Source of the DNA: Micromonospora chokoriensis
GTDB lineage: Bacteria; Actinomycetota; Actinomycetes; Mycobacteriales; Micromonosporaceae
Direction of reading: 5' to 3'
Assembly: GCF_900091505.1 (NCBI RefSeq)
Contig: NZ_LT607409.1
Location: 3,286,001 to 3,350,000 of the forward strand
DNA: 64,000 nucleotides
The notes below the pieces were generated by a model, which saw only the letters and a program-made list of their open reading frames with translations, had not been told where the DNA came from and did not search any database. Shown one piece after another: positions 11,877 to 20,591 of the stretch (position 1 is the stretch's first letter; the number at the start of each line of letters is the position of its first letter). A program made the position numbers and the translations under genes.

Positions 11877-14015
11877 TCAGTTGCCGGTCGTGAAACCGGT
11901 GATGTCGCCCACCCGGGCCAGCGAGGCGTGCGCCGCCGCCACAATCCGGTCGGGGGTGAACCCGAACTGCTCGAAGAGCACGGTGTGCGGGGCGCTCGCG
12001 CCGTAGTGCTCCAGGCTGACGCTCTCGCCGAGGTCACCGACGATGCCGCGCCAGGACATCGCGATGCCCGCCTCCACGCTCACCCGTGCCTTTACCCCGC
12101 GAGGGAGCACCGACTCCCGGTATGCCTCATCCTGCTCGAAGAACCACTCCTGGCAGGGCATGGAGACGACCCGGGTCGGGGTGCCGTCGGCCTCCAGCCG
12201 CTCCCGGGCGGTCAGGCAGAGCTGCACCTCGGAACCGGTGCCGACGATGATCACCTGAGGCTTGCCGTTGGAGGCCTCGGCCAGCACGTAGCCGCCCTTG
12301 GCCACACCCTCCGCCGCACCGAGGACGTCGCGGTCCAGGGTCGGCAGCGGCTGACGGCTCAACGCCAGCGCGGTGGGCCGGTCGGTGTGCTCCAGCGCCT
12401 GCCGCCAGGCCCAGGCCGTCTCGTTGGCGTCCGCCGGGCGGACCACGTCCAGGCCCGGGATGGCGCGCAGCGCGGTCAGGTGCTCCACCGGCTGGTGGGT
12501 GGGGCCGTCCTCGCCGAGGCCGATCGAGTCGTGCGTCCAGACGTAGGTCACCGGCAGCTTCATCAGCGCGGCCAGCCGCACCGACGGACGCATGTAGTCG
12601 CTGAACACCAGGAACGTGCCGCCGTACGGACGGGTGCCGCCGTGCAGCGCGATGCCGTTGAGGATCGCGCCCATGGCGTGCTCACGGATGCCGAAGTGCA
12701 GCGTGCGGCCGTACTCGTGGCCGGGGAAGTCCTTGGTGGCGTGCGCGGCCGGGATGAACGACGGCTCGCCCTTCATGGTGGTGTTGTTGCTCTCGGCCAG
12801 GTCGGCCGAGCCACCCCACAGCTCCGGGAGCACCGGCGCGAGCGCCTCCAGGACCTTGCCGGAGGCGGCCCGGGTGGCGACGCCCTTGGCGTCCGCCGGG
12901 AAGACCGGCAGCGCGTCGGTCCAGCCGTCGGGGAGTACGCGACCCGCCAGCCGCTCGTAGAGCGCGGTGCGCTCCGGGTTGGCCTTCTTCCAGCCGTCGA
13001 ACGCGGTGGTCCACTCCTGCTGCGCGTCGGAGCCGCGGCCCATCACCGTGCGGGCGTGGGCGAGCACGTCCTCGTCGACCTGGAAGGTCTGCTCCGGGTC
13101 GAAGTCGAGGATCCGCTTGGTGGCCTTCACCTCGTCGGCGCCGAGCGCCGAACCGTGGATCTTGCCGGTGTTCTGCTTGTTGGGCGCGGGGAAGCCGATG
13201 ATGGTGCGCAGTGCGATGAAGGAGGGGCGTCCGGTCTCCGCCTTGGCGGCCACCAGCGCCGCGTACAGCGCCTCGGCGTCCTCGTGGTAGTCGCCCTGGT
13301 CGGCGTCGCCGCTGCGCCAGTCGACGGTCTGCACGTGCCAGCCGTACGCCTCGTAGCGGGCGGCCACGTCCTCGCTCTTGGCGATGCGGGTGTCGTCCTC
13401 GATGGAGATCTCGTTGTCGTCGTAGATCACCGTGAGGTTGCCCAGCTGCTGGTGACCGGCGAGGGCGCTCGCCTCGTGGCTGATGCCCTCCTCGATGTCA
13501 CCGTCGGACACGATGCACCAGATGTCGTGGTCGAAGACCGACGTGCCCGGCTCGGCCTCGGGGTCGAACAGGCCGCGCTCGCGGCGGGCCGCCATGGCCA
13601 TGCCGACCGCGTTGCCCAGGCCCTGCCCGAGCGGGCCGGTGGTGGTCTCGACGCCCGGCGTGTGCCCGTGCTCCGGGTGACCCGGCGTCTGCGAGCCCCA
13701 CTGCCGCAGCGACTTCAGGTCGTCGAGGCTCAGCGGGTAACCGGACAGGAACAGCTGGATGTAGAGCGTCAGGCTGGAGTGCCCGGCGGAGAGGACGAAC
13801 CGGTCCCGACCGGGCCAGTTCGGGTCGGCCGGGTTGTGCCGCATGACGCGGTTGAAGAGGAGGTACGCCGCGGGCGCGAGGCTCATCGCGGTGCCCGGGT
13901 GGCCGTTGCCGGATTTCTCTACGGCGTCCATGGCCAGTACGCGGACGGTGTCTACGGCCCGGCGATCGAGGTCGGACCAGTTCAGTGCGGAGTGCTCGGG
14001 TCGTTTGGCAGCCAC
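11877..14015 (-). CDS. tkt: Transketolase
   Basis: A 712-residue thiamine-diphosphate enzyme. Thiamine/metal-binding texts GNGHPGTAMSLAPAAY, GPLGQGLGNAVGMA and SDGDIEEG (with the metal-binding asparagine further on in YDDNEISI) are present, and the transketolase signature GLGEDGPTHQPVEHL lies in the pyrimidine domain. GTG 14015 is selected because GAGGAG lies 10 bases upstream and the protein then matches the usual ~700 residues. It heads the operon and is divergent from ctaB, a common actinobacterial layout. Confidence 0.95.
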   Translation of the reverse strand: MAAKRPEHSALNWSDLDRRAVDTVRVLAMDAVEKSGNGHPGTAMSLAPAAYLLFNRVMRHNPADPNWPGRDRFVLSAGHSSLTLYIQLFLSGYPLSLDDLKSLRQWGSQTPGHPEHGHTPGVETTTGPLGQGLGNAVGMAMAARRERGLFDPEAEPGTSVFDHDIWCIVSDGDIEEGISHEASALAGHQQLGNLTVIYDDNEISIEDDTRIAKSEDVAARYEAYGWHVQTVDWRSGDADQGDYHEDAEALYAALVAAKAETGRPSFIALRTIIGFPAPNKQNTGKIHGSALGADEVKATKRILDFDPEQTFQVDEDVLAHARTVMGRGSDAQQEWTTAFDGWKKANPERTALYERLAGRVLPDGWTDALPVFPADAKGVATRAASGKVLEALAPVLPELWGGSADLAESNNTTMKGEPSFIPAAHATKDFPGHEYGRTLHFGIREHAMGAILNGIALHGGTRPYGGTFLVFSDYMRPSVRLAALMKLPVTYVWTHDSIGLGEDGPTHQPVEHLTALRAIPGLDVVRPADANETAWAWRQALEHTDRPTALALSRQPLPTLDRDVLGAAEGVAKGGYVLAEASNGKPQVIIVGTGSEVQLCLTARERLEADGTPTRVVSMPCQEWFFEQDEAYRESVLPRGVKARVSVEAGIAMSWRGIVGDLGESVSLEHYGASAPHTVLFEQFGFTPDRIVAAAHASLARVGDITGFTTGN

Positions 14016-14281
14016 GATGGTTGTGCTCCTCGGCAGATGGGCGGAACCCTCACCGATGACCTTATCGAGCGTGCCTGAACGAGCGCCCGGGGATCTCATC
14101 ATGGTGTGCGCTACGTGACGATCCAGATGCGCGGTCGACCCCGGTGGTGTGACGGCCCGCACCGTTGTCGGGTCGGCCGGGCAGCCAAAACGACGACGCG
14201 TAGTGTGTGGGTCGGTGTGCGGACCCGAGCGGGCCCGACATTTCCGAATCTCCCCGTGCCGATGCCGGAAGGTGGCAATCC
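14016..14281. promoter_or_regulatory. Divergent promoter region tkt / ctaB
   Basis: 266 bases between divergent starts. TAGTGT at 14201-14206 may be a -10 for ctaB, and TAAGGT on the minus strand (near 14060) may serve tkt. No convincing -35 boxes were seen. GGAAGGTGG at 14267-14275 is the ctaB ribosome binding site. Confidence 0.4.
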
Positions 14282-15235
14282 GTGAGCATGATCACCGAGC
14301 GCCCCGCGAGCAACCCGGCCGGGCAGCACCCGGCACGGGCGGCCGAGGGCACGGTGGCCCGGCGGGACGTGCGCGGGGTGCTGTCGGCGTACGTGACGCT
14401 GACCAAACCGCGGATTGTCGAGTTGCTGCTGGTCACCACCATCCCGGCGATGATGCTCGCCGAGGGCGGTCTCCCGTCGCTGTGGCTGATGGCCGTCGTG
14501 CTGATCGGCGGCTCGCTCGCCGCCGGCGCGGCCAGCGTGCTCAACTGCTACATCGACCGGGACATCGACCAGCTGATGCGGCGCACCAAGCGTCGGCCGC
14601 TCCCGGCGCACACGGTGTCCCCGCGGAGCGCGCTGATCTTCGGTTTGGTGCTGGCGGCGGTGTCGGTCGCCCTGATGGCGGCGTTCACCAACCTGCTGGC
14701 CGCCGGGTTGACCCTCGCGGCGATCGCCTACTACGACCTCGTCTACACCCTGTGGCTCAAGCGGTCCACCCCGACGAACACCTTCTGGGGTGGCGCGTGC
14801 GGGGCCGCTCCGGTCCTGATCGGATGGGCGGCCGTGACCGGCTCGCTGGCGCCCGCCGCCTGGGGGCTCTTCGCGGTGGTCTTCTTCTGGCAGATGCCGC
14901 ACTTCTACCCCCTCGCCATGAAGTACAAGGACGACTACGCCCGCGCCGGTATCCCGATGCTGCCGGTGGTGGCCTCGACCCGACGGGTGAACGCCGAGAT
15001 CCTGATCTTCGCGTGGCTGACCGTGCTCACCTCCCTGGCCGTCTGGCCGCTGGGGCTCAGCGCGATCTACGGGGTGCCGACCCTGGTGGTGGGTGCCATC
15101 TTCCTGGTCGAGGCGCACAAGCTGTGCCGGCGCGCGACGCGCGGCGAGGCGGTCAAGCCGATGCGACTGTTCCACTGGTCCACGACGTACCTGACGATCG
15201 TGTTCGTGGCCGTCGCGCTCGACGCGCTGATCTGA
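14282..15235 (+). CDS. ctaB: Protohaem IX farnesyltransferase (haem O synthase)
   Basis: A 317-residue integral membrane prenyltransferase that adds a farnesyl group to haem B to make haem O for terminal oxidases. The prenyl-diphosphate motif [15 protein letters not shown] and the second Asp-rich loop near [11 protein letters not shown] are visible, with about nine hydrophobic segments. GTG 14282 is favoured by GGAAGGTGG six bases upstream; ATG 14288 is the alternative. The next step in the pathway is ctaA at 17215-18162, on the other strand. Confidence 0.94.
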   Translation: MSMITERPASNPAGQHPARAAEGTVARRDVRGVLSAYVTLTKPRIVELLLVTTIPAMMLAEGGLPSLWLMAVVLIGGSLAAGAASVLNCYIDRDIDQLMRRTKRRPLPAHTVSPRSALIFGLVLAAVSVALMAAFTNLLAAGLTLAAIAYYDLVYTLWLKRSTPTNTFWGGACGAAPVLIGWAAVTGSLAPAAWGLFAVVFFWQMPHFYPLAMKYKDDYARAGIPMLPVVASTRRVNAEILIFAWLTVLTSLAVWPLGLSAIYGVPTLVVGAIFLVEAHKLCRRATRGEAVKPMRLFHWSTTYLTIVFVAVALDALI

Positions 15236-15414
15236 CCGTTCGCTGGTTCCGACTCGCGGGGTGGCCCTGTTCGTGGCGTGGCCCGCGTGCCGGCCTCTTC
15301 GCGGCCGGGGCCGCGCGGCTGCGGGCCGGGGCCGCGCGGCGCTGATCTGCCCCGATCGCCGCCGCGGGGCCTTGATCGACCCGCATCGTGCGTGTCTGAT
15401 CGGCGATCGACGTC

Positions 15415-15435
15415 GGTGATCACCTGATTAATCAC
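15415..15435. promoter_or_regulatory. Two abutting perfect palindromes
   Basis: GGTGATCACC (15415-15424) is followed directly by TGATTAATCA (15425-15434); both are perfect. A wider dyad GTGAT...ATCAC (15416-15420 with 15431-15435) overlaps them. Candidate operator; no regulator assigned. Confidence 0.4.
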
Positions 15436-15656
15436 GGCCGTAGATGAGTTGTCCGGCTTTAACATCACATCAGAGTAACTTTCAACATGAGTCGGATGGG
15501 CTCAACCTGCGGCGGTTGGGTGCTCATATGTCGACGCTGTTTGGGCGTAAAAGTCGGTATATAAACAGACAGCAAGTCTGTGGTCAGCCTTAAACCTGTA
15601 GGTAATTGGCATCACAAAAGGTTCATGGTTCTCGCACGGAAGGGTGCGAGTCTGCT

Positions 15657-15662
15657 TAGGCT
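15657..15662 (+). promoter_or_regulatory. -10 box for a leaderless start at 15670
   Basis: TAGGCT fits the TANNNT -10 pattern and ends seven bases before the ATG at 15670. No ribosome binding site is placed upstream, consistent with a leaderless transcript. The -35 is weak. Confidence 0.4.
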
Positions 15663-15669
15663 TCGCGTC

Positions 15670-16005
15670 ATGGCAGATGGTTCCGATACGACGCTGACGG
15701 CCGAGCAGACCGCCGGCGAGCAGACGCCCCAGGGCCTGGTTGCAGGGCTCAAGGCGTTCGCCGCTGGACACGGCGGCGCCAAGGCGGTCATCGAGTACGT
15801 CGGCAAGCGTGGCGCGCGGATCGTCCTGGTCGGTGCCGACGGTGAGTGGGGAGACCAGTTCGCCGACGACACCGTCACCGCACGGGAGGCGTGCGCCAAG
15901 GCGGGAGTCGCCGTCGAGAACGCCTGGGAGCGTGAACTGATGGACCAGATGCGTCCGAGCAACGACCTCTGGCGGTCGATGGCCCGGCGCACGATGGCCC
16001 GCTGA
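15670..16005 (+). CDS. Conserved actinobacterial protein of unknown function
   Basis: A 111-residue soluble protein with a Thr/Glu/Ala-rich first 20 residues, then a compact region (KAVIEYVGKRGARIVLVGADGE) and a basic C-terminal helix (DLWRSMARRTMAR). I recognise no catalytic motif. ATG 15670 is chosen because the N-terminus looks natural and a -10-like box lies seven bases upstream; the frame continues to 15580 through AT-rich non-coding-looking DNA. Expression is probably set by the palindrome-rich segment upstream. An ATP-grasp gene starts 14 bases later, possibly in the same transcript. Confidence 0.6.
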   Translation: MADGSDTTLTAEQTAGEQTPQGLVAGLKAFAAGHGGAKAVIEYVGKRGARIVLVGADGEWGDQFADDTVTAREACAKAGVAVENAWERELMDQMRPSNDLWRSMARRTMAR

Positions 16006-16019
16006 AATAGACACCTGAA

Positions 16020-16940
16020 TTGACCATCCATCACCAGTCGACCCGGGGGGAACCCCGGGTCGCTCTCGTCACCTGTGCCGACCTGGCCGACCTCGACCCG
16101 GACGACCGGCTGGTCCTCGCCCCGCTCACCGCCCGCGGCGTCACCGTCGAGGCCGCGGTGTGGGACGATCCCGACGTCGAGTGGTCCTCCTACGACCTTG
16201 TCGTCCTCCGCTCACCATGGGACTACGCGCTGCGCCGCGACGAGTTCGTCGCCTGGGCGGCCACGGTCCCGCTGCTGGTCAACCCGGCCGAGGTGGTGCG
16301 CTGGAACACCGACAAGCGCTACCTCGCCGAGCTGAGCGCCGCCGGGGTGCCGACCGTACCGACGTCGTGGGTCGAGCCGGGGAAGACCTGGCAGCCGCCC
16401 GCGGAGACCGGCGAGTACGTGCTCAAGCCCTCGGTCAGCGCCGGCAGCCAGGACACCGGCCGGTACGACCTGGCCGACCCGGAGCACCGGGACCTCGCCG
16501 CCGCGCACGTCCGCCGGCTCTCCGACGCCGGCCGGGTGACCATGGTCCAGCCGTACCTGCGCGCCGTCGACACCGAGGGCGAGACAGCGCTGCTCTTCCT
16601 CGCCGGCCCGGACGGGCTCGCGTTCAGCCACGCGATCCGCAAGGGCCCCATGCTGACCGGCCCGGACCTCGGCCCCGACGGGCTCTACAAGGCCGAGGAG
16701 ATCACCTCCCGTACCGCCCGACCCGACCAGCTCGCGGTCGCCGAGAGGACCCTCGCCGCAGTCCCCGGCGGCACCCGGCAGCTCCTCTACGCCCGGGTCG
16801 ACCTCATCCCCGGCCCGGACGGCGAGCCGGTCCTGGCCGAGTTGGAGCTGACCGAGCCGTCGCTCTTCATCGGGTACGCCGACGGCGCCCCCGAACGGCT
16901 CGCCGACGCGATCACCACCCACCTGGCCCGCCGCAGCTGA
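16020..16940 (+). CDS. ATP-grasp family ligase-like protein
   Basis: A 306-residue protein with an ATP-grasp outline: an N-terminal Rossmann-like region (VALVTCADL), a WNTDKRYLAEL segment preceding the ATP domain, EYVLKPSVSAGSQDTGRY, the lid-region RKGPML and the metal-binding end YARVDLIPGPDGEPVLAELE. Members join an acid to an amine or thiol using ATP; the glutathione-synthetase-like subgroup fits best, but the substrate is unknown. The start is the rare TTG at 16020, since no ATG or GTG precedes the conserved part; this is uncertain. Confidence 0.72.
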   Translation: MTIHHQSTRGEPRVALVTCADLADLDPDDRLVLAPLTARGVTVEAAVWDDPDVEWSSYDLVVLRSPWDYALRRDEFVAWAATVPLLVNPAEVVRWNTDKRYLAELSAAGVPTVPTSWVEPGKTWQPPAETGEYVLKPSVSAGSQDTGRYDLADPEHRDLAAAHVRRLSDAGRVTMVQPYLRAVDTEGETALLFLAGPDGLAFSHAIRKGPMLTGPDLGPDGLYKAEEITSRTARPDQLAVAERTLAAVPGGTRQLLYARVDLIPGPDGEPVLAELELTEPSLFIGYADGAPERLADAITTHLARRS

Positions 16941-17082
16941 TCCCACCCCTGCTCGGCCGCGTTGCTGCTCGCGCTGCCGCGTTGCTCGCGTTGCTCGCGC
17001 TGGTTGCGCTGCTGCGCTGGTTGCGCTGCTGCGCTGGTCGCGCTGCTGCTCGGGTGTCGGGCGCGGTGGTGGGGGACTCCAC

Positions 17083-17165
17083 CCCAAGATCGTGCTCGAT
17101 CGGTGATGTTGTGAGGATCTTGGGCGCACGGCGCACGGCGCACGGCGCACGGCGCACGGCGCACG
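17083..17165. repeat. Hairpin element plus six GCGCACG heptamers
   Basis: CCCAAGATC (17083-17091) pairs with GATCTTGGG (17116-17124). Six exact copies of GCGCACG follow (17124-17165). The hairpin interior begins GATCGTGCTCGA and includes TGATGTTGTG, closely matching the element at 26055-26178, which is also followed by six heptamers. It lies between convergent ctaA and the ATP-grasp gene, in a stretch (16941-17080) of GCTGCGCTGGTTGC-like short repeats. Confidence 0.7.
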
Positions 17166-17214
17166 GCGCGGGGGAAGTGGCGGCGCGGGGCGGCCCGGGA
17201 TCCCGGGAGCGTTG

Positions 17215-18162
17215 TCAGGCGGTGACGGGGACCGGGGTGGCGGCGTCGGCCGGGGTGGCCTGCGAGGCCCGGGTGACCGGGCGGCGTTCCCGGGTGGACC
17301 ACTGCACGGACAGGGTCGCCAGCAGCACCAGGCAGGAGCCGAGCATGTGCGCCCCGACCAGCAGGGCGGGCACGTGGGTGAAGTACTGCACGAAGCCGAT
17401 CACTCCCTGACCCAGCTCCACGGCGATCAGGACGATCGCGGCGCGGGTGGCGCGCTGCGCGCCGACGGCGCGGAACGCGAAGATCAGCGCCACCGAGAGG
17501 CCGATCAGCAGGAAGACGGCGTCCGCGTGCACCTGCGAGATCGACTCCGGGTCGAGTCCGTTGCGGGCGGCGCCGTGGTCGCCGGCGTGCGGGCCGCTGC
17601 CGGTGACCCAGGTGCCGATGACCAGTACCGCGACGCTGACGCCGGTGGTGATCCGAGCGAGGGTGCGCAGCGGCGTGGGTACGGTGGCCACGGTCGGGCC
17701 GTCGGGGTCGCCGATGCGCCGCCAGAGGGCGTACGCGGCGGCGATCACCGCCATCGAGGCCAGGAAGTGCAGGCCGACCACCCACGGGTTGAGGTTGGTG
17801 AGCACGGTGATCCCACCGATCACCGCCTGGGCGGGAATGCCCAGGAAGACGGCGACGGCCAGCGGGACGAGCCCGCGTCGGCGGGGTCGGTGCGCCAGCA
17901 CGGCCAGCAGGGTGGCCAGCGCGATGAGGCCCACCGCGAAGGTCAGCATCCGGTTGCCGAACTCGATCACGCCGTACACGCCCATCTCAGGTGTGGTGAC
18001 GTAGGAATCGTCGGTGCACCGGGGCCAGGTGGGGCAGCCGAGGCCCGAGGCGGTCAACCGGACGGCCCCCCCGGTGACGACGATCCCCACGTTCGCGATG
18101 ATCGACGCGAGCGCGAGGCGGCGCAGCAGAGTGTCGGAGACCTGGCCGACGATTCGGTTCAC
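17215..18162 (-). CDS. ctaA: Haem A synthase (COX15/CtaA family)
   Basis: A 315-residue protein with about eight membrane helices that oxidises the haem O methyl group to make haem A for cytochrome aa3 oxidase. Haem-ligand histidines appear in VVGLHFLAS, QVHADAVF and VGAHMLGSC; a cysteine pair lies in GLGCPTWPRC after the first helix, as in Gram-positive CtaA. GTG 18162 is chosen over GTG 18180 because AGGA is eight bases upstream of it. It is divergent from sufR with 116 bases between. Confidence 0.93.
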   Translation of the reverse strand: MNRIVGQVSDTLLRRLALASIIANVGIVVTGGAVRLTASGLGCPTWPRCTDDSYVTTPEMGVYGVIEFGNRMLTFAVGLIALATLLAVLAHRPRRRGLVPLAVAVFLGIPAQAVIGGITVLTNLNPWVVGLHFLASMAVIAAAYALWRRIGDPDGPTVATVPTPLRTLARITTGVSVAVLVIGTWVTGSGPHAGDHGAARNGLDPESISQVHADAVFLLIGLSVALIFAFRAVGAQRATRAAIVLIAVELGQGVIGFVQYFTHVPALLVGAHMLGSCLVLLATLSVQWSTRERRPVTRASQATPADAATPVPVTA

Positions 18163-18242
18163 GGCGCAAATCCTACGCACCGTAGTGATCGAGGTTCGTC
18201 CGACTCCGGCGACGCGGTGGCTCGGATCACCGGGACCCGGGT

Positions 18243-18278
18243 TTGCGACAGTCCGGGCAATTACGTAACGTTGGCGTT
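18243..18278 (+). promoter_or_regulatory. sufR promoter with palindrome, probably leaderless
   Basis: TTGCGA (18243-18248), 17 bases, then TAACGT (18266-18271), then seven bases to GTG 18279. The perfect palindrome TTACGTAA (18261-18268) overlaps the -10 box and would suit an autorepressor such as SufR. Confidence 0.6.
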
Positions 18279-19067
18279 GTGAAAAACGCGGCGGCGCTCT
18301 CCGGGCAGCAGCCGACGGCCGGTCCGGCTGTCGGTGCGCCCACGTCCGCGCCCGCCGTGAGCACGTCAGGTGCCACGGCCGCGGAGATCTCCACCCGCGA
18401 CCGCGTCACCCAGTTGCTGCTGGAGCGGGGGGCCACCACCGCCGCGCAGCTCGGCGTGGCCCTCGGGCTCAGCCCGGCGGCGATCCGTCGACACCTGGAC
18501 GCGATGCTCGCCGACGGTGACGTGTTCGCCCGCGAGCAGACCGTGCAGGGCAGCCGTGGCCGGGGGCGTCCGGCCAAGGTGTTCATGTTGACCGAGGCCG
18601 GCCGGGTCCGCTGTGGCACACACCACTACGACAACATGGCCACCGCCGCGTTGCGCTGGATCGCCCGCAGTGGCGGTTCGGACGCGGTGGAGGCGTTCGC
18701 CGCCGAGCAGGTTTCCGCTCTTGAGTCCCGCTGCCGCGCGGCCATGGAGGACGCCGGCGACGACCCCCTCGCGCGTGCCGAGGCACTCGCCGCGGCGCTC
18801 ACCGCCGAGGGTTACGCTGCCAACGCGACCACGATCGCCTCGGGCGGTCAGCTCTGCCAGCACCACTGCCCGGTGGCGCACGTGGCCGCCGAGTTTCCCC
18901 AGCTGTGCGAGGCCGAGACCGCGGTGATCTCCCGTCTGGTCGGCACCCACGTGCAGCGCCTGGCCACCATCGCGCACGGCGACGGGGTGTGCACCACGCA
19001 CATTCCGACCCAGCCGGGCCGTGTTCAATCCGGTAATCCCGTCACCACTGTGAGGACAGATAGATGA
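18279..19067 (+). CDS. sufR: Fe-S-sensing repressor SufR
   Basis: A 262-residue winged-helix regulator. The helix-turn-helix ([21 protein letters not shown]) is near residues 54-75, a [12 protein letters not shown] wing follows, and the C-terminal half has the cluster-ligand cysteines in [16 protein letters not shown] and QLCEAE. With its cluster bound SufR represses the suf operon, so Fe-S demand is sensed directly. The start is GTG 18279, with no ribosome binding site but a -10 box seven bases upstream. The stop overlaps the sufB start (ATGA). Confidence 0.93.
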   Translation: MKNAAALSGQQPTAGPAVGAPTSAPAVSTSGATAAEISTRDRVTQLLLERGATTAAQLGVALGLSPAAIRRHLDAMLADGDVFAREQTVQGSRGRGRPAKVFMLTEAGRVRCGTHHYDNMATAALRWIARSGGSDAVEAFAAEQVSALESRCRAAMEDAGDDPLARAEALAAALTAEGYAANATTIASGGQLCQHHCPVAHVAAEFPQLCEAETAVISRLVGTHVQRLATIAHGDGVCTTHIPTQPGRVQSGNPVTTVRTDR

Positions 19068-20494
19068 CCGAGCAGATCGTCCAGCCCCTGACCCAGGAAG
19101 AGCAGCTCGCCGCCCTGGGTCGGTACGAGTACGGCTGGTCCGACCCGGACGCCGCCGGGGCGGCTGCCCAGCGCGGCATCAACGAGGCGGTGGTGCGGGA
19201 CATCTCGGCCAAGAAGAACGAGCCGGAGTGGATGCTCGACCTGCGCCTGAAGGGCCTGCGGCTGTTCGGCCGCAAGCCGATGCCGGCCTGGGGCGCGGAC
19301 CTCACCGGGATCGACTTCGACAACATCAAGTACTTCGTGCGGTCCACCGAGAAGCAGGCCACCAGCTGGGAGGACCTGCCGGAGGACATCAAGAACACCT
19401 ACGACCGGCTGGGCATCCCGGAGGCGGAGAAGCAGCGGCTGGTCGCCGGTGTGGCGGCGCAGTACGAGTCCGAGGTCGTCTACCACAAGATCCGTGAGGA
19501 CCTTGAGGAGCAGGGTGTCGTCTTCCTGGACACCGACACGGCGCTGCGCGAGCACGAGGACATCTTCAAGGAGTACTTCGGCACGGTGATCCCGGTCGGC
19601 GACAACAAGTTCGCCGCGCTGAACACCTCCGTGTGGTCCGGTGGCTCGTTCATCTACGTGCCGAAGGGCGTGCACGTGGAGATCCCGCTGCAGGCCTACT
19701 TCCGGATCAACACCGAGAACATGGGCCAGTTCGAGCGGACCCTGATCATCGTCGACGAGGGCGCGTACGTGCACTACGTCGAGGGCTGCACCGCGCCGCT
19801 CTACTCCTCCGACTCGCTGCACAGCGCGGTCGTGGAGATCATCGTCAAGAAGAACGCGCGCTGCCGCTACACGACCATCCAGAACTGGTCGAACAACGTC
19901 TACAACCTGGTCACCAAGCGTGCCGTCTGCCACGAGGGCGCGACCATGGAGTGGGTCGACGGCAACATCGGCTCCAAGGTGACGATGAAGTACCCGGCGG
20001 TCTACATGACCGGCGAGCACGCCAAGGGTGAGGTGCTCTCGGTGGCGATGGCCGGCGAGGGTCAGCACCAGGACGCCGGCGCCAAGATGGTGCACGCGGC
20101 GCCCCACACGAGCAGCACCATCGTGTCGAAGTCGATCGCCCGTGGTGGCGGCCGCACCTCGTACCGTGGCCTGGTCCAGGTGTTGGAGGGTTCGCACCAC
20201 AGCCGGAGCACTGTCAAGTGCGACGCGCTGCTGGTCGACACCATCTCGCGCTCGGACACCTACCCGTACGTCGACATCCGTGAGGACGACGTGGCGATGG
20301 GGCACGAGGCGACCGTCTCGAAGATCAGCGACGACCAGCTCTTCTACCTGATGAGCCGGGGCCTGAGCGAGGACGAGGCGATGGCCATGATCGTCCGCGG
20401 CTTCATCGAGCCGATCGCCAAGGAGCTCCCGATGGAGTACGCGCTGGAGCTCAACCGACTGATCGAGCTTCAGATGGAGGGCGCGGTCGGCTGA
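19064..20494 (+). CDS. sufB: Fe-S cluster scaffold subunit SufB
   Basis: A 476-residue SUF core protein that, with SufC and SufD, forms the scaffold for Fe-S assembly. The beta-helix core with [20 protein letters not shown] and the C-terminal [17 protein letters not shown] motif are diagnostic. Length is typical. It starts four bases before the sufR stop ends. No intein interrupts it, unlike mycobacterial sufB. Confidence 0.97.
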   Translation: MTEQIVQPLTQEEQLAALGRYEYGWSDPDAAGAAAQRGINEAVVRDISAKKNEPEWMLDLRLKGLRLFGRKPMPAWGADLTGIDFDNIKYFVRSTEKQATSWEDLPEDIKNTYDRLGIPEAEKQRLVAGVAAQYESEVVYHKIREDLEEQGVVFLDTDTALREHEDIFKEYFGTVIPVGDNKFAALNTSVWSGGSFIYVPKGVHVEIPLQAYFRINTENMGQFERTLIIVDEGAYVHYVEGCTAPLYSSDSLHSAVVEIIVKKNARCRYTTIQNWSNNVYNLVTKRAVCHEGATMEWVDGNIGSKVTMKYPAVYMTGEHAKGEVLSVAMAGEGQHQDAGAKMVHAAPHTSSTIVSKSIARGGGRTSYRGLVQVLEGSHHSRSTVKCDALLVDTISRSDTYPYVDIREDDVAMGHEATVSKISDDQLFYLMSRGLSEDEAMAMIVRGFIEPIAKELPMEYALELNRLIELQMEGAVG

Positions 20495-20516
20495 CGCCGC
20501 CTCCGCCCGGCCACGG

Positions 20517-20546
20517 CCGGACCCGGGCCCGGTCCGCCGGGTCCGG
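20517..20546 (+). promoter_or_regulatory. Perfect hairpin inside the suf operon
   Basis: CCGGACCCGG (20517-20526) pairs exactly with CCGGGTCCGG (20537-20546) over a 10-base loop, in the 97-base sufB-sufD gap. This is the longest gap in an otherwise tight operon. It could protect the sufRB mRNA end or reduce read-through. Confidence 0.5.
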
Positions 20547-20591
20547 TCCCGCCCGCTTCGACCCTCCGATTCATGACAGACCAAGGAAGAG

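Larger units (their letters stand above)
15236..15669. other. 434-base gap with repeats and an AT-rich regulatory segment
   Basis: The left part has GGCCGGGGCCGCGCGGC twice (15303-15319 and 15324-15340). From about 15405 to 15640 the DNA becomes much richer in A and T than its surroundings and holds several dyads: CGACGTCG (15408-15415), GGTGATCACC (15415-15424), TGATTAATCA (15425-15434) and a small hairpin CAGAC/GTCTG (15566-15580) after TATATAA. No gene was recognised. It probably controls the small gene at 15670. Confidence 0.5.

Noticed and set aside
10947..14078. A 1043-codon plus-strand frame opposite tal and tkt
   Set aside because: Arg/Gly/Val/His-rich antisense shadow of two conserved genes.
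15400..15640. AT-rich segment as an integrated mobile element
   Set aside because: No integrase, no transposase, no tRNA and no flanking direct repeats; core haem genes lie on both sides.
17124..17165. Heptamer array considered as a CRISPR or iteron origin
   Set aside because: Units are seven bases with no spacers, no cas or replication genes are near, and the array belongs to a hairpin element seen twice.
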